From UBA8079 sp965205535 (GTDB taxonomy: Bacteria > Pseudomonadota > Alphaproteobacteria > UBA6615): a stretch of DNA of 64,000 bases. This document shows, in pieces, positions 14,976 to 23,042 of the stretch (its first letter is position 1; each line of letters starts with the position of its first letter). Made by a program: the position numbers and the translations under genes. The stretch is from positions 1,922,001-1,986,000 of the forward strand of contig CBDBHH010000005.1 in NCBI GenBank assembly GCA_965205535.1, written 5' to 3'. Under the pieces are notes generated by a model. The model did no database searches. It worked only from the letters and a program-made list of their open reading frames with translations, and was not told the DNA's origin.

Positions 14976-17297
14976 TCAGTCCGCATAGAGCTCTGACTGC
15001 ATTCGCCTGTAGGCTTCTCCGACCGTTTTTGGCTCTCCCAGCTTCGCCCGGCTCTCCCCGACGCTGCCGTAACGGGCAATGAGGTACTGCGACAGCTTGT
15101 CAGTGGCCAGTTCACTCTCTCCGATAGTCTCGTAGGATTTCAGGATCGCCAGCAAGAGCTCTTTCAATTCGCCATCGAAATCCGCCATTCCGTCCTGCCG
15201 CATATGCTCGGCGCGGTCGTGCCGGGTCTTGGGCGATAGCGTGAACAGCACGTAACGCAGCACGTCGAACAGGTCGCTGTCCGGCGCATCCACCAGCCTG
15301 CGAATATCGTCCAGCCGTTCCTGGTCATAGCCGCGGTCGAACAACTGGCCGAGAAAGTGCTCCCGGTTGTCAGGATCGCTCCAGATGCCGCGCAGCGCGT
15401 CTTCATCGGCGATGAGCCCTGACAGGTCGCCAAACAGGCGTTGAAGGAACTTTGCGGCGGATATGGGCCTCCCGTCGGCACTCCAGTAGGTCGTCGAGGC
15501 CATGTACTGGATCTTTCGCGCCTTGCCGTCCGCCAGCTTCACCTCGATCTTCTCGGGTGCTGGTTCTTCCGGGCCGGGGTCGTAGGGGCCGCCCGGCGGC
15601 TCTTCCGGGTTGCCCGGCGGGGTCGGGCCGGGCTCCGGGTACGGTCCCGGATCGATCGGCTCGCCGTCCCATTCGGGGTCCTGGAAATTCTCGTGCGCCT
15701 TCACGAAGTCCCAGATGGTGAAGAAGTCCTTGCCTTGATGGGTGCGCGTGCCGCGCCCGATGATCTGCTTGAACTCGATCATCGAGCGGATCGGGCGTAT
15801 CAGCACGATGTGTCGGATGTTTCGCGCGTCCACGCCGGTCGAGAGTTTCTGTGAGGTGGTGAGGATGGTCGGGATGGTCTTGGCGTTGTCCTGGAAGTCC
15901 CGCAGATGCTGTTCGCCCACGGCCCCGTCGTTGGCCGTGACACGGTGGCAGTAATTCGGGTCCTTGCTGTCCTTCACCTGGTTGATCAGGTCGCGCACCA
16001 GCGCCGCGTGCTTCTGGGTGGCACAGAAGACGAGGGTTTTCTGGCGCTGGTCGGTCTGGCTCATGAACTCCCGTACCCGGCTCAGTTCCCGCTCGGGAAT
16101 GACGATTTTGGTGTTGAAATCTTCTTCGGTGAATTTCTCCCCCGCCTCGACCTCGCCCGCCAGTACGTCGTCCTCCGGGTCATAGACATACTCGTCGATG
16201 GTGCTCGCCATCTGGCGCACCTTGAAGGGCGTCAGGAAGCCGTCCTCGATGCCGTCACGCAGGGCGTAGGTGTAAACCGGCTCGCCGAAATAGGCGTAGG
16301 TGTCTGCGTTGGTCTTGCGCTTCGGCGTCGCGGTTAGTCCCAGCTGCACGGCGGGGTCGAAATGCTCGAGGATGCCCCGCCACTGGCTTTCGTCCTGTGC
16401 ACCGCCACGATGGCACTCGTCGATCACGATGAAGTCGAAGAAGTCGGGTGGGTAGTCGTGAAAAATCGGTTCACCTTCTCCGGTCATGAAGGTCTGGAAG
16501 ATGGTGAAGAAGACGCTGGCGTTCTTCGGCACATTTCCCCCTCGCTTGCGCAGGCTCGCCGGATCAACGCGCGCGATCGCGTCGGGCGGAAAGGCGGAGA
16601 ACGCGTTGTAGGCCTGATCAGCGAGGATATTGCGGTCGGCGAGGAAAAGGATGCGTGGACGCATCAACGGCTCTCCAGCGAGGCTCCACTTGGCCTGAAA
16701 CAGCTTCCAGGCGATCTGGAACGCGATGGAGGTCTTGCCGGTGCCCGTTGCAAGCGTCAGGAGGATGCGTTTGTCGCCCCGCGCGATGGCCTCCAGCACT
16801 TCGTTGATTGCCTTGTGTTGGTAGTAGCGCGGCTCCCACTTGCCGCCGTCCACCTCAAATTCGACCGCACCGAACCGGTCGCGCCAGACGTTCGCTTCGG
16901 CGAAGGTGCGGTCCCACAGTTCATCGGGCCCCGGAAAGGGCAGGTCCATGTCCCCCTCGGACCCGTCGGCCATATCGATGGCGTACCAGTCCAACCCGTT
17001 TGAGGCGTATGCGAACCGCGCATCGAGGCGCGCGGCGTAATCCTTGGCCTGCCCGACGCCCTCGCGGTGACTGAGCCCGGCGCGCTTGGCTTCCAGGACC
17101 GCCAGTTTCTGACCTTTGTGAAAAAGGACGTAGTCGCAGGACAGGGACGCCCCGCGCTTGCCGCCGGCCTGGATGCGGCCCGGACAGATCATTTCGCGGC
17201 GAACGCGGGAGCCGTCGACCTTGCCCCAGCCCGAAGCTTTCAGGACCGGGTCGATACGCTCTGCGCGTGTATCCGCTTCTGTTTCGTCGTCATACAC
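14976..17297 (-). CDS. hsdR: Type I restriction enzyme, R (motor/nuclease) subunit
   Basis: A 773-residue restriction subunit that translocates DNA and cuts it when the HsdMS complex meets unmethylated sites. The N-terminal nuclease (about 20-75) shows C-D-Y-V-L-F-H...L-A-V-L-E-A-K, the PD-ExK pattern. The SF2 motor follows: Walker A A-T-G-T-G-K-T-S near 187, V-I-D-E-C-H-R-G near 294, G-L-T-A-T-P-K-R, and the late motif I-I-G-R-G-T-R-T. A proline-rich linker (P-G-P-Y-P-E-P-G-P-T-P-P) separates a C-terminal helical HsdM-binding region. The length suits the shorter EcoEI-like HsdR class. It follows hsdS by 14 bp as the last gene of hsdMSR. Confidence 0.95.
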   Translation of the reverse strand: MYDDETEADTRAERIDPVLKASGWGKVDGSRVRREMICPGRIQAGGKRGASLSCDYVLFHKGQKLAVLEAKRAGLSHREGVGQAKDYAARLDARFAYASNGLDWYAIDMADGSEGDMDLPFPGPDELWDRTFAEANVWRDRFGAVEFEVDGGKWEPRYYQHKAINEVLEAIARGDKRILLTLATGTGKTSIAFQIAWKLFQAKWSLAGEPLMRPRILFLADRNILADQAYNAFSAFPPDAIARVDPASLRKRGGNVPKNASVFFTIFQTFMTGEGEPIFHDYPPDFFDFIVIDECHRGGAQDESQWRGILEHFDPAVQLGLTATPKRKTNADTYAYFGEPVYTYALRDGIEDGFLTPFKVRQMASTIDEYVYDPEDDVLAGEVEAGEKFTEEDFNTKIVIPERELSRVREFMSQTDQRQKTLVFCATQKHAALVRDLINQVKDSKDPNYCHRVTANDGAVGEQHLRDFQDNAKTIPTILTTSQKLSTGVDARNIRHIVLIRPIRSMIEFKQIIGRGTRTHQGKDFFTIWDFVKAHENFQDPEWDGEPIDPGPYPEPGPTPPGNPEEPPGGPYDPGPEEPAPEKIEVKLADGKARKIQYMASTTYWSADGRPISAAKFLQRLFGDLSGLIADEDALRGIWSDPDNREHFLGQLFDRGYDQERLDDIRRLVDAPDSDLFDVLRYVLFTLSPKTRHDRAEHMRQDGMADFDGELKELLLAILKSYETIGESELATDKLSQYLIARYGSVGESRAKLGEPKTVGEAYRRMQSELYAD

Positions 17298-17311
17298 GCG
17301 AACAGGCTACC

Positions 17312-18508
17312 TCAGGTCAGTTCGCCTGCGAAGGCTTTCTGGAGGAGGGATTGGCGGAGATCGTCGAAGTCATGGAGTTTTGCGATATTGGCTTGCAGTA
17401 GTACCTCGACCGACTGTCGAACCTCGCTCACTGCGGAGATCACCCTAGACTGGTCTTCCAAATCTGGCAGAGCAATCTTGAAAGCGGCCAAACTCTTTGC
17501 TGATAAGTTGGGTTGTGCAGTTCCGTTTCCATAGTATTCGATCATTTGGGTGCACTTGCTGGACTCGAAATATGCGGCAAGGTACTCAGCCAAGAGGCGT
17601 TCTCCCGGTCTTACGATCACCAAGGATGACGCTATCGCCCCCGGTTCATCTGTGTCCACGGTTCCGAACTTTCCTAGTGATCCGCGCAAACAAAACAAAA
17701 GGTCACCTCGCCGGACCTTCCCGTTAGAAAGTCGGTTGAAGTGCTCCGGCGGAATGAAATTCATGTTCTCCCAGTCTATCGGACCGTTTAGCAAATGACC
17801 GGCGTTTATGAATGGAACGCCTGTTGGTGTGAAAGCCTTGCGACCGGGATAGTTTTTTCCACGGTCGCCGTTTTCGAATTTGCAAAGTTCACCAAGCTTC
17901 AAATCCGTTGTGGTTCCATCTGACACCATCAGTGAGTCAATGGTGTTGGCCAACAACTCCCGCGCATTGTAGAGGTTGGCTTCGTCGTTCTCCCGCGCGC
18001 GGTCCAGACCCTCGAACGCCTCATCCAGAACCGCAGCAATCCGCTGTTGTTCTTCGAGGGGCGGGAGGGGGATTGGGAGTGACTTCAGGTTGCCTGCCGA
18101 CAGCTCTTTGAAGGTTGTTCCAGAACCGAGTTCGTTGAGTCGTTCCCTGTTCAAAAGCAGGAAATAGTAGAGGTAGACATGGTCCAGCCCAGGTTTTGGT
18201 ACTAAGCCACGACACCCCTGATTGAAGGCCATTGGTGAGGTGTTGATCGCAAGGTGCCCGATTGGTGCGCGTGTTGAGAGTATCACTGACCGTTCCGGAA
18301 CAAGTCGCGCTGAAGACTTGGCCAGACCGCTCTCGGAGATCGTTCGGGGTGTTTCGCCGATCTCTTGTCCTGCCATCTGACCCATGTCTTTTGGCGTGAG
18401 CCACTGGACATCGCCGCTCCAGTATTCAGAAACTTTGGATTTCGGGGTGCCGCCGTTTACGATCTCGGCGGCTTCGCCCAGAGGCTTAGTCTCCCAACCC
18501 GCCTTCAC
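17312..18508 (-). CDS. hsdS: Type I restriction-modification specificity subunit S
   Basis: A 398-residue protein with two target-recognition domains, each followed by a helical spacer. The first half begins W-E-T-K-P-L-G-E and ends in P-L-P-P-L-E-E-Q-Q-R-I; the second begins L-K-L-G-E-L-C-K-F-E-N-G and ends in L-P-D-L-E-D-Q-S-R-V-I, with the final helix L-R-Q-S-L-L-Q-K-A-F-A-G-E-L. It sets the bipartite DNA sequence recognised by the complex; the sequence cannot be predicted here. Its start overlaps hsdM by four bases. The stretch about 17,450-17,900 is visibly more AT-rich than flanking genes, in keeping with horizontal transfer and TRD exchange. Confidence 0.95.
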   Translation of the reverse strand: MKAGWETKPLGEAAEIVNGGTPKSKVSEYWSGDVQWLTPKDMGQMAGQEIGETPRTISESGLAKSSARLVPERSVILSTRAPIGHLAINTSPMAFNQGCRGLVPKPGLDHVYLYYFLLLNRERLNELGSGTTFKELSAGNLKSLPIPLPPLEEQQRIAAVLDEAFEGLDRARENDEANLYNARELLANTIDSLMVSDGTTTDLKLGELCKFENGDRGKNYPGRKAFTPTGVPFINAGHLLNGPIDWENMNFIPPEHFNRLSNGKVRRGDLLFCLRGSLGKFGTVDTDEPGAIASSLVIVRPGERLLAEYLAAYFESSKCTQMIEYYGNGTAQPNLSAKSLAAFKIALPDLEDQSRVISAVSEVRQSVEVLLQANIAKLHDFDDLRQSLLQKAFAGELT

Positions 18509-19956
18509 AGCATCCCCCGGATGTTCTCCAGAATCTCCGCCGTCTCCGCGTCGCGCGCGAGCATATCGGCGATGATTTCTTCCGGGTCGCGCAGAGGCGC
18601 TTCCTCGGGCGCGTTGGGGTTCTTCACCGAGAGATCGAGGGTGTCCGCGTCCAGGTCGGCACGAGCGACCGTCCAGCTTTTCAGACCGTCGGCGGAGGCC
18701 TTCTGTAACTCGACGAATTCGGCCAGATCGTTGTCGTTGAGTGGATTGGTCTTGCCGAGGGAGCGGCCCGGATCAAGCTGGTAGAACCAGATGTCCTGCG
18801 TCGGCGCACCTTTCTCGAAGAACAGCACCACGGTCTTCACGCCCGCGCCCTGGAACGTGCCCTGGGGGCAGTCGAGGATGGTGTGGAGGTTGCAGGTCTC
18901 CAGCAGCTCGTGGCGGAGCGCGACGCTGGCATTATCTGTGTTGCTCAGGAATGTGTTCTTGATCACCACCGCGCCGCGCCCACCCGCCTTCAGCATGCGG
19001 ATGAAGTGCTGGAGGAACAGGTAGGCGGTCTCGCCGGTGCGGATGGGAAAGTTCTGCTGCACCTCGCGCCGTTCGCCGCCGCCGAAGGGCGGGTTGGCGA
19101 GGACGATGTCGTGCTGGTCGCCGTCTTGGATGTCCATCACATTCTCGTTCAGCGAGTTAGTATGGACGATGTTTGGTGCCTCGATGCCGTGCAGCACCAT
19201 GTTCATGATGCCGATGATGTAGGCGAGGGACTTCTTCTCCTGCCCATGGAAGGTGCCGGACTGAAGGGTATCGTAGTCCGAGGCCGAAAGGTCGTCGCGG
19301 CGCATGTATTCCCAAGCTTCGCAGAGGAAACCGGCGGAGCCGACCGCGCCGTCATAGATGGTCTCGCCGATCTGCGGGTCCGTCACCCGGATCATCGCCC
19401 GGATGAGAGGGCGGGGCGTGTAATACTCGCCGCCGTTCCGCCCGGCGTTGCCCATGCGCTGGATGCGTGTCTCGTAGAGTTGGGACAGTTCGTGGCGCTC
19501 GGCCTGGGTGTTGAAGGCCAGCCCGTCCACAACTTCGAGCACGTCGCGCAGGATGTAGCCGGAGCGGAACTTGTTGCGCAGTTCGGTGAACACCTCGCCG
19601 ATCTTGTATTCGATGGTCTGCGGCCCGGAGGCGGACTGGCGGAACCCGGCTAGGTGGGGGAACAGTTCGTCGTCCACGAACCTAATCAGGTCGTCGCCGA
19701 TGCGCGCGCTGTTGTGGTCGAACGCGCCGTCCGCGTCCTTCGGTGCTGCCCACCGGTCCCAGCGGAAATCGCCGTCGATGATGGGCGTGTAGGTGTCGCC
19801 GTTGAGCTCGGCTCGGTCGCGGCGTTCGGTTTCGAGGTCGTGCAGATATTTGAGAAACATGACCCACGAGATTTGCTCCACATAATCGAGCTCGTTGGCA
19901 ATGCCTTCTTCGGCGCGGAGCTGACGTTCGATGCTGTTGAATGCGTTTTCGTACAA
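18505..19956 (-). CDS. hsdM: Type I restriction-modification methyltransferase subunit M
   Basis: A 483-residue N6-adenine methyltransferase. The N-terminal helical domain starts Y-E-N-A-F-N-S-I-E and includes E-Q-I-S-W-V-M-F-L-K-Y-L. The AdoMet motif is D-G-A-V-G-S-A-G-F-L and the catalytic motif is N-P-P-F. I choose TTG at 19956 because AAGGTGG lies 7 bases before it and because HsdM proteins normally begin with x-Y-E-N-A-F; upstream in-frame codons (ORF from 20091) read as non-homologous sequence through the preceding gene. It is the first of hsdM-hsdS-hsdR. Confidence 0.94.
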   Translation of the reverse strand: MYENAFNSIERQLRAEEGIANELDYVEQISWVMFLKYLHDLETERRDRAELNGDTYTPIIDGDFRWDRWAAPKDADGAFDHNSARIGDDLIRFVDDELFPHLAGFRQSASGPQTIEYKIGEVFTELRNKFRSGYILRDVLEVVDGLAFNTQAERHELSQLYETRIQRMGNAGRNGGEYYTPRPLIRAMIRVTDPQIGETIYDGAVGSAGFLCEAWEYMRRDDLSASDYDTLQSGTFHGQEKKSLAYIIGIMNMVLHGIEAPNIVHTNSLNENVMDIQDGDQHDIVLANPPFGGGERREVQQNFPIRTGETAYLFLQHFIRMLKAGGRGAVVIKNTFLSNTDNASVALRHELLETCNLHTILDCPQGTFQGAGVKTVVLFFEKGAPTQDIWFYQLDPGRSLGKTNPLNDNDLAEFVELQKASADGLKSWTVARADLDADTLDLSVKNPNAPEEAPLRDPEEIIADMLARDAETAEILENIRGML

Positions 19957-19982
19957 TTTGGTCCCACCTTGGGCTGGAAAAC

Positions 19983-20351
19983 CTATGAACTTGGATTGTT
20001 GGAGTTCAGTTGATCGCGCAGTTCCTGCGCCCGTTCCTCGCGCTCTTGCTCGTAGTTCTCGTTGTCGATGTCTTCCACTTCGATCGGCCATTTTGCGTCG
20101 TTTATATCGGGCTCATGTGCAGGCGGAAGTTCCAACAATTTCTCAAACTCCCGAAGTGTATCGGAGACACCCTCTATCGCTGACACTGCCGGTCGCAGAA
20201 CAATTGTGCATCGATAGCTGCCACTTTCATGTGGGGCCAGGAACACATCGAGTCCTCGATTTGCTTCACGATGATCGGCATAGAACTTGATGATCCCGAG
20301 AACCAAACTTGGTTTTAATTGTCCGATTTGATCGACCAAAGCGTCAAACAT
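19983..20351 (-). CDS. Unknown protein upstream of hsdM, probably the 3' part of a broken gene
   Basis: A 122-residue frame ending 26 bp before the hsdM start. The N-terminal half looks folded (D-Q-I-G-Q-L-K-P-S-L-V, I-I-K-F-Y-A-D-H-R-E-A-N); the C-terminal half is strongly acidic and helical (E-N-Y-E-Q-E-R-E-E-R-A-Q-E-L). Just upstream, in another phase, a second open stretch (20315-20518) reads as a helical segment that would join it after one base is restored near 20,350. I therefore suspect a frameshifted gene whose tail may still be made from the ATG at 20351. It may be co-transcribed with hsdMSR. No function is recognised. Confidence 0.45.
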   Translation of the reverse strand: MFDALVDQIGQLKPSLVLGIIKFYADHREANRGLDVFLAPHESGSYRCTIVLRPAVSAIEGVSDTLREFEKLLELPPAHEPDINDAKWPIEVEDIDNENYEQEREERAQELRDQLNSNNPSS

Positions 20352-20518
20352 AACGGCGGGCTGGTGCGATACAAGTCGGCCCTGAACTTCGGGTTGTCGT
20401 CGGAGCCCATGTGGTATTGCGCGAAATTGCTTAGTGCTCGTGCCAGGAGGGCGAGTTCCTCACGTAGCAGGTTGATCTCGCTGTAAATTGCTGCCGCGAC
20501 GCTTCGCGCATCATCGTT
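20315..20518 (-). pseudogene. Remnant of an unknown gene fused to the cas3 deletion end
   Basis: On the minus strand an open phase without a start codon reads I-Y-S-E-I-N-L-L-R-E-E-L-A-L-L-A-R-A-L and continues to a TAA at 20315-20317, overlapping the start of the 122-residue frame. The helical, biased composition suggests real former coding sequence. It begins where the Cas3 reading frame loses homology, so it seems to be the 3' neighbour brought in by a deletion. The family is not recognised. Confidence 0.35.
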
Positions 20519-21348
20519 CCGGTTTTCCCGGTCGCATCCTCGATCACGGTGATTGTCGGGCCGTCGGGCAAAGGGGCTTCTAACACCCTGGCCTGCATCG
20601 GATGCAGCGTATGGGATTTATCAATAACGCTATTTGCGGCGCGCGGGGCTGGGGATGCGCCATGAAGCCCGGCGTTCTCCACCGCAGCTTTTGCCTTGGT
20701 CTGCGCCGTCGCCCAATAACGTCCGATCAACACATCAGGCTCGGTTGCCGCAAACCAATCGGTATTTGAGCCAATCCAGTCCGATTGGACCACCAGCCCG
20801 TTCAGCTTCCAGGACAGCGCCGCGGCGTCATGCTCGCTCAACCCGTCGAGTCTGGCACCGGGAAACAGCGGCGCAAAGGCCCGGATACCTTTGACAGCAT
20901 CTTTCATCGCCGTTTTGCCAATTTCACGAAACTGTTGTGCTTTGTAGCCTGGTTCCAACACCGTGCGCGGCCCGCCGTGGTGTCCGGCAACGGCTTCGTA
21001 AAGAACCCGGCGCACAGGTTTATCGCCGCCAATCGCCTCAGCAATGACCGCGTCATTTTCTCCCAGAATAGCGGCGCTATGCTCCCAATGCTTCCTTTGC
21101 TGACGTTGTCCCTCGTGCAGCATCGCGCGAAAGGAGCAACTGATCTTGCCAAGATCATGGAGCGCAATCAGAAAAGCCAGCGCCGCATCGACCCGCGGCC
21201 CTGCCATCGGGCGCAATTCCAAAAGCCGCGCCGCCACTGCGCTGACATCAAGCATGTGCCAGAGTGCCGGGTGATGAATATCGCCATAGGACTTCCCCGG
21301 CCAGTCGTGAACAATGCGAATAATCTCTGCGTCCTCACCACCTGACAT
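20431..21348 (-). pseudogene. cas3: Truncated CRISPR-associated Cas3 (HD nuclease part only)
   Basis: About 305 residues remain of a protein normally near 750-900. The HD nuclease domain is intact to the eye: H-H-P-A-L-W-H-M-L-D, A-L-H-D-L-G-K-I-S, H-W-E-H-S-A and A-G-H-H-G-G-P-R supply the metal-binding histidines and aspartates. The helicase begins with L-H-P-M-Q-A-R-V-L-E and then V-I-E-D-A-T-G-K-T, where the Walker A loop (expected E-D-x-T-G-x-G-K-T) breaks down. From there the frame is non-homologous and stops at 20431. The L-x-P-M-Q and E-D-x-T-G style suggests type I-E or a relative. No other cas gene or CRISPR array is in the window, so interference is impossible from this locus. The ATG at 21348 has GGGAG upstream. 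Confidence 0.8.
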
Positions 21349-21360
21349 AATTTTGGAACT

Positions 21361-21444
21361 CCCATAGTTTTGGTATGTCGAGAACATTCTGAATTGTCCG
21401 GTTTATGTACCATGCCATTTGTCCGCTTCCCATAGTTTTGGTAT
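21361..21444. repeat. Two exact 16-bp direct repeats upstream of cas3 remnant
   Basis: CCCATAGTTTTGGTAT occurs at 21361-21376 and again at 21429-21444, 68 bp apart start to start. They lie just before the cas3 remnant in the roughly 360-bp gap between it and the divergent antitoxin gene. The rest of this gap (21445-21707) holds no gene I can support. Confidence 0.6.
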
Positions 21445-21707
21445 TGTTGTGTTGCCCTGCCCTGTACACGACAGTAAGGGGTGGTTGAGGGCGCTGATCT
21501 GTGATTTTCGTTGGGATTATTCAGTAACGATGGAGCATCCCATGATCCGAACAGCAGCGATCGACACCCTCTGTGGGAAGCTATCTGACGGCCCGCCGCT
21601 GAGCAGTTCATGTTCTCGACAGTTCACGTTTTGATCTTTTGTCACCCGCCTCTTGTGGCGTGTGTATTTTTGGTTATATTGAATACAGGAGCAACGGAGT
21701 TTCATCT

Positions 21708-21962
21708 ATGTCACGCACCACGACCACGACTGTCCGGTTGAGCGGAGCCCTCAGCGAATACGTTTCCGCCAACGTCGGCGAAACGGGTTCCTATGAGAAT
21801 GTGAGCGAATACATCCGTGATCTGATCCGCCGGGACAAGGAGCGGATGGAACGGCAGGCTTTCGATCGCCTGAAGGCAGAGTTGACACGAGCATTCGAAG
21901 CGCCGGATTCTTCTTATGCACCGCTTTCAGCCGCCGACGTTATCGCACGAAATCCGGCTTGA
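21708..21962 (+). CDS. Antitoxin, ribbon-helix-helix (ParD/CopG-like)
   Basis: An 84-residue protein with a ribbon-helix-helix N terminus: the strand T-T-T-T-V-R-L-S, helix A L-S-E-Y-V-S-A-N-V and helix B Y-E-N-V-S-E-Y-I-R-D-L-I-R-R-D. This is the ParD arrangement, followed by a C-terminal toxin-binding tail. The ATG at 21708 has GGAG nine bases upstream. It would bind its own promoter and neutralise the toxin encoded four bases downstream. Confidence 0.8.
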   Translation: MSRTTTTTVRLSGALSEYVSANVGETGSYENVSEYIRDLIRRDKERMERQAFDRLKAELTRAFEAPDSSYAPLSAADVIARNPA

Positions 21963-21966
21963 GCCA

Positions 21967-22284
21967 TTGTCAAACATTCGCATTCAGGAAGCGGCTTCGT
22001 TTCGCATTGACGACGTCTATCAATACACCCGCGACCGGTGGGGCGCTGCACAGGCCGACACCTATATCACCGGCCTTTTCGAGGCCTTTGACAAGATCGC
22101 AACGCATGAGGTGATGTCGCGCCCCATTCCAGCCGAGTTTGGTGTTGAAGGGTTCTTTTTCCGCTACAAAAAGCATATCGTTTATTGGAAAGAGCTTGGC
22201 AATGGTGACATTGGCATTGGTGCCGTATTGCACGAGCGGATGCATCAAATCGACAGGTTTCGGGAGGATTTCGGGCTCGGTTGA
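21967..22284 (+). CDS. ParE/RelE-type toxin
   Basis: A toxin of about 105 residues: A-A-S-F-R-I-D-D-V-Y-Q-Y-T-R-D-R-W-G at the N terminus, L-F-E-A-F-D-K-I-A in the middle and F-F-F-R-Y-K-K-H-I-V-Y-W near the end are the ParE/RelE pattern. Chromosomal ParE proteins inhibit gyrase, but a ribonuclease role cannot be excluded. Start: a TTG at 21967 gives the usual ParE N terminus; ATG 21916 would overlap the antitoxin by 47 bp and add 17 residues. The end carries H-E-R-M-H-Q-I-D-R-F-R-E-D-F. The pair probably stabilises the island. Confidence 0.75.
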   Translation: MSNIRIQEAASFRIDDVYQYTRDRWGAAQADTYITGLFEAFDKIATHEVMSRPIPAEFGVEGFFFRYKKHIVYWKELGNGDIGIGAVLHERMHQIDRFREDFGLG

Positions 22285-22582
22285 TCGGCTGATTTTACAA
22301 TGAGCGTCAGATTTGCGCAGGGTTTCGCGCCGATCACACAGGAACCGACACTGGCACCGGAGAGAGTTGGGTGCCTGTGTCATCCGCTCCGCCACACCAC
22401 TTGCCCTTGAGGAACTGTTCTCCCATTCCGGCTGCGGCCGGATTTTTCCGTTGTTTTCGAGGGTTATGCGGGAGGGGCTGAGCACCGGCCTATGTGCGAT
22501 GAGGGCCGGAAGCGTTCTCTCAGGGCCAATATTCTTCTGTGGTTGCCGCCCATAATGCAAAAGATTTTTGAGCCTGTTTGAG
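22285..22582. other. Gap between toxin gene and IS element, no gene recognised
   Basis: About 300 bp. Open stretches exist on both strands, but none shows a recognised family or a ribosome site, and their composition (many R, S, C, P) looks non-coding. It is probably degraded island sequence. It ends in TTGAG (22578-22582), the left copy of the IS target duplication. Confidence 0.5.
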
Positions 22583-22667
22583 TGTCTGACGTCAGCACCC
22601 GTGGGACAGAATTGAGGATTTGAATAACGGAGGATTTCTGGTTCATCTTATCGATTAGGAGATCGAG

Positions 22668-23042
22668 ATGACGAAGAAGCCCCAGACATCGAAAGACGCC
22701 GCCGGCAAGGTGGTTAAGAACATCCGCCGCAAGACGCGGCAAACCTATTCAGCTGAAGAGAAAATCCGCATCGTCTTGGCGGGCCTGCGTGGCGAGGAAA
22801 GCATCTCGGTGCTGTGCCGCCGCGAGGGGATTGCCGAGAGCCTGTATTATAGCTGGTCCAAGGAATTTCTCGAAGCTGGCAAGCGCCGGTTATCTGGTGA
22901 CACGGCACGGCAGGCTACGCCGCCCGAAGTGAAGGATCTGCGCTCGGAGTCGCTGGCATTAAAGGAATGCGTTGCCGATCTCACCCTTGAGAACCGTCTG
23001 CTCAAAAAAAGCATGACAGGGGCTGGGGAGTTCGAGGAATGA
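22668..23042 (+). CDS. IS3-family transposase OrfA
   Basis: A 124-residue DNA-binding protein with an HTH_Tnp_1 domain (Y-S-A-E-E-K-I-R-I-V-L-A-G-L-R-G, then I-S-V-L-C-R-R-E-G-I-A) and a C-terminal leucine-zipper-like helix (L-A-L-K-E-C-V-A-D-L-T-L-E-N-R-L-L-K-K). AGGAG precedes the ATG. Seven A residues at 23004-23010 followed by G form a classic -1 slippery site: a shift here enters the orfB phase upstream of its ATG with no stop, giving an OrfAB fusion. The orfA stop also overlaps the orfB start (ATGA). Confidence 0.9.
   Translation: MTKKPQTSKDAAGKVVKNIRRKTRQTYSAEEKIRIVLAGLRGEESISVLCRREGIAESLYYSWSKEFLEAGKRRLSGDTARQATPPEVKDLRSESLALKECVADLTLENRLLKKSMTGAGEFEE

Noticed and set aside
21639..21707. 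Longer N terminus of the ParD-like antitoxin
   Set aside because: The extra residues are cysteine-rich and unlike the family, and a good ribosome site precedes the ATG at 21708.
22464..22742. Small minus-strand gene spanning the left IS end
   Set aside because: It crosses the inverted repeat and the orfA start and has no recognisable domain; it is chance open frame.
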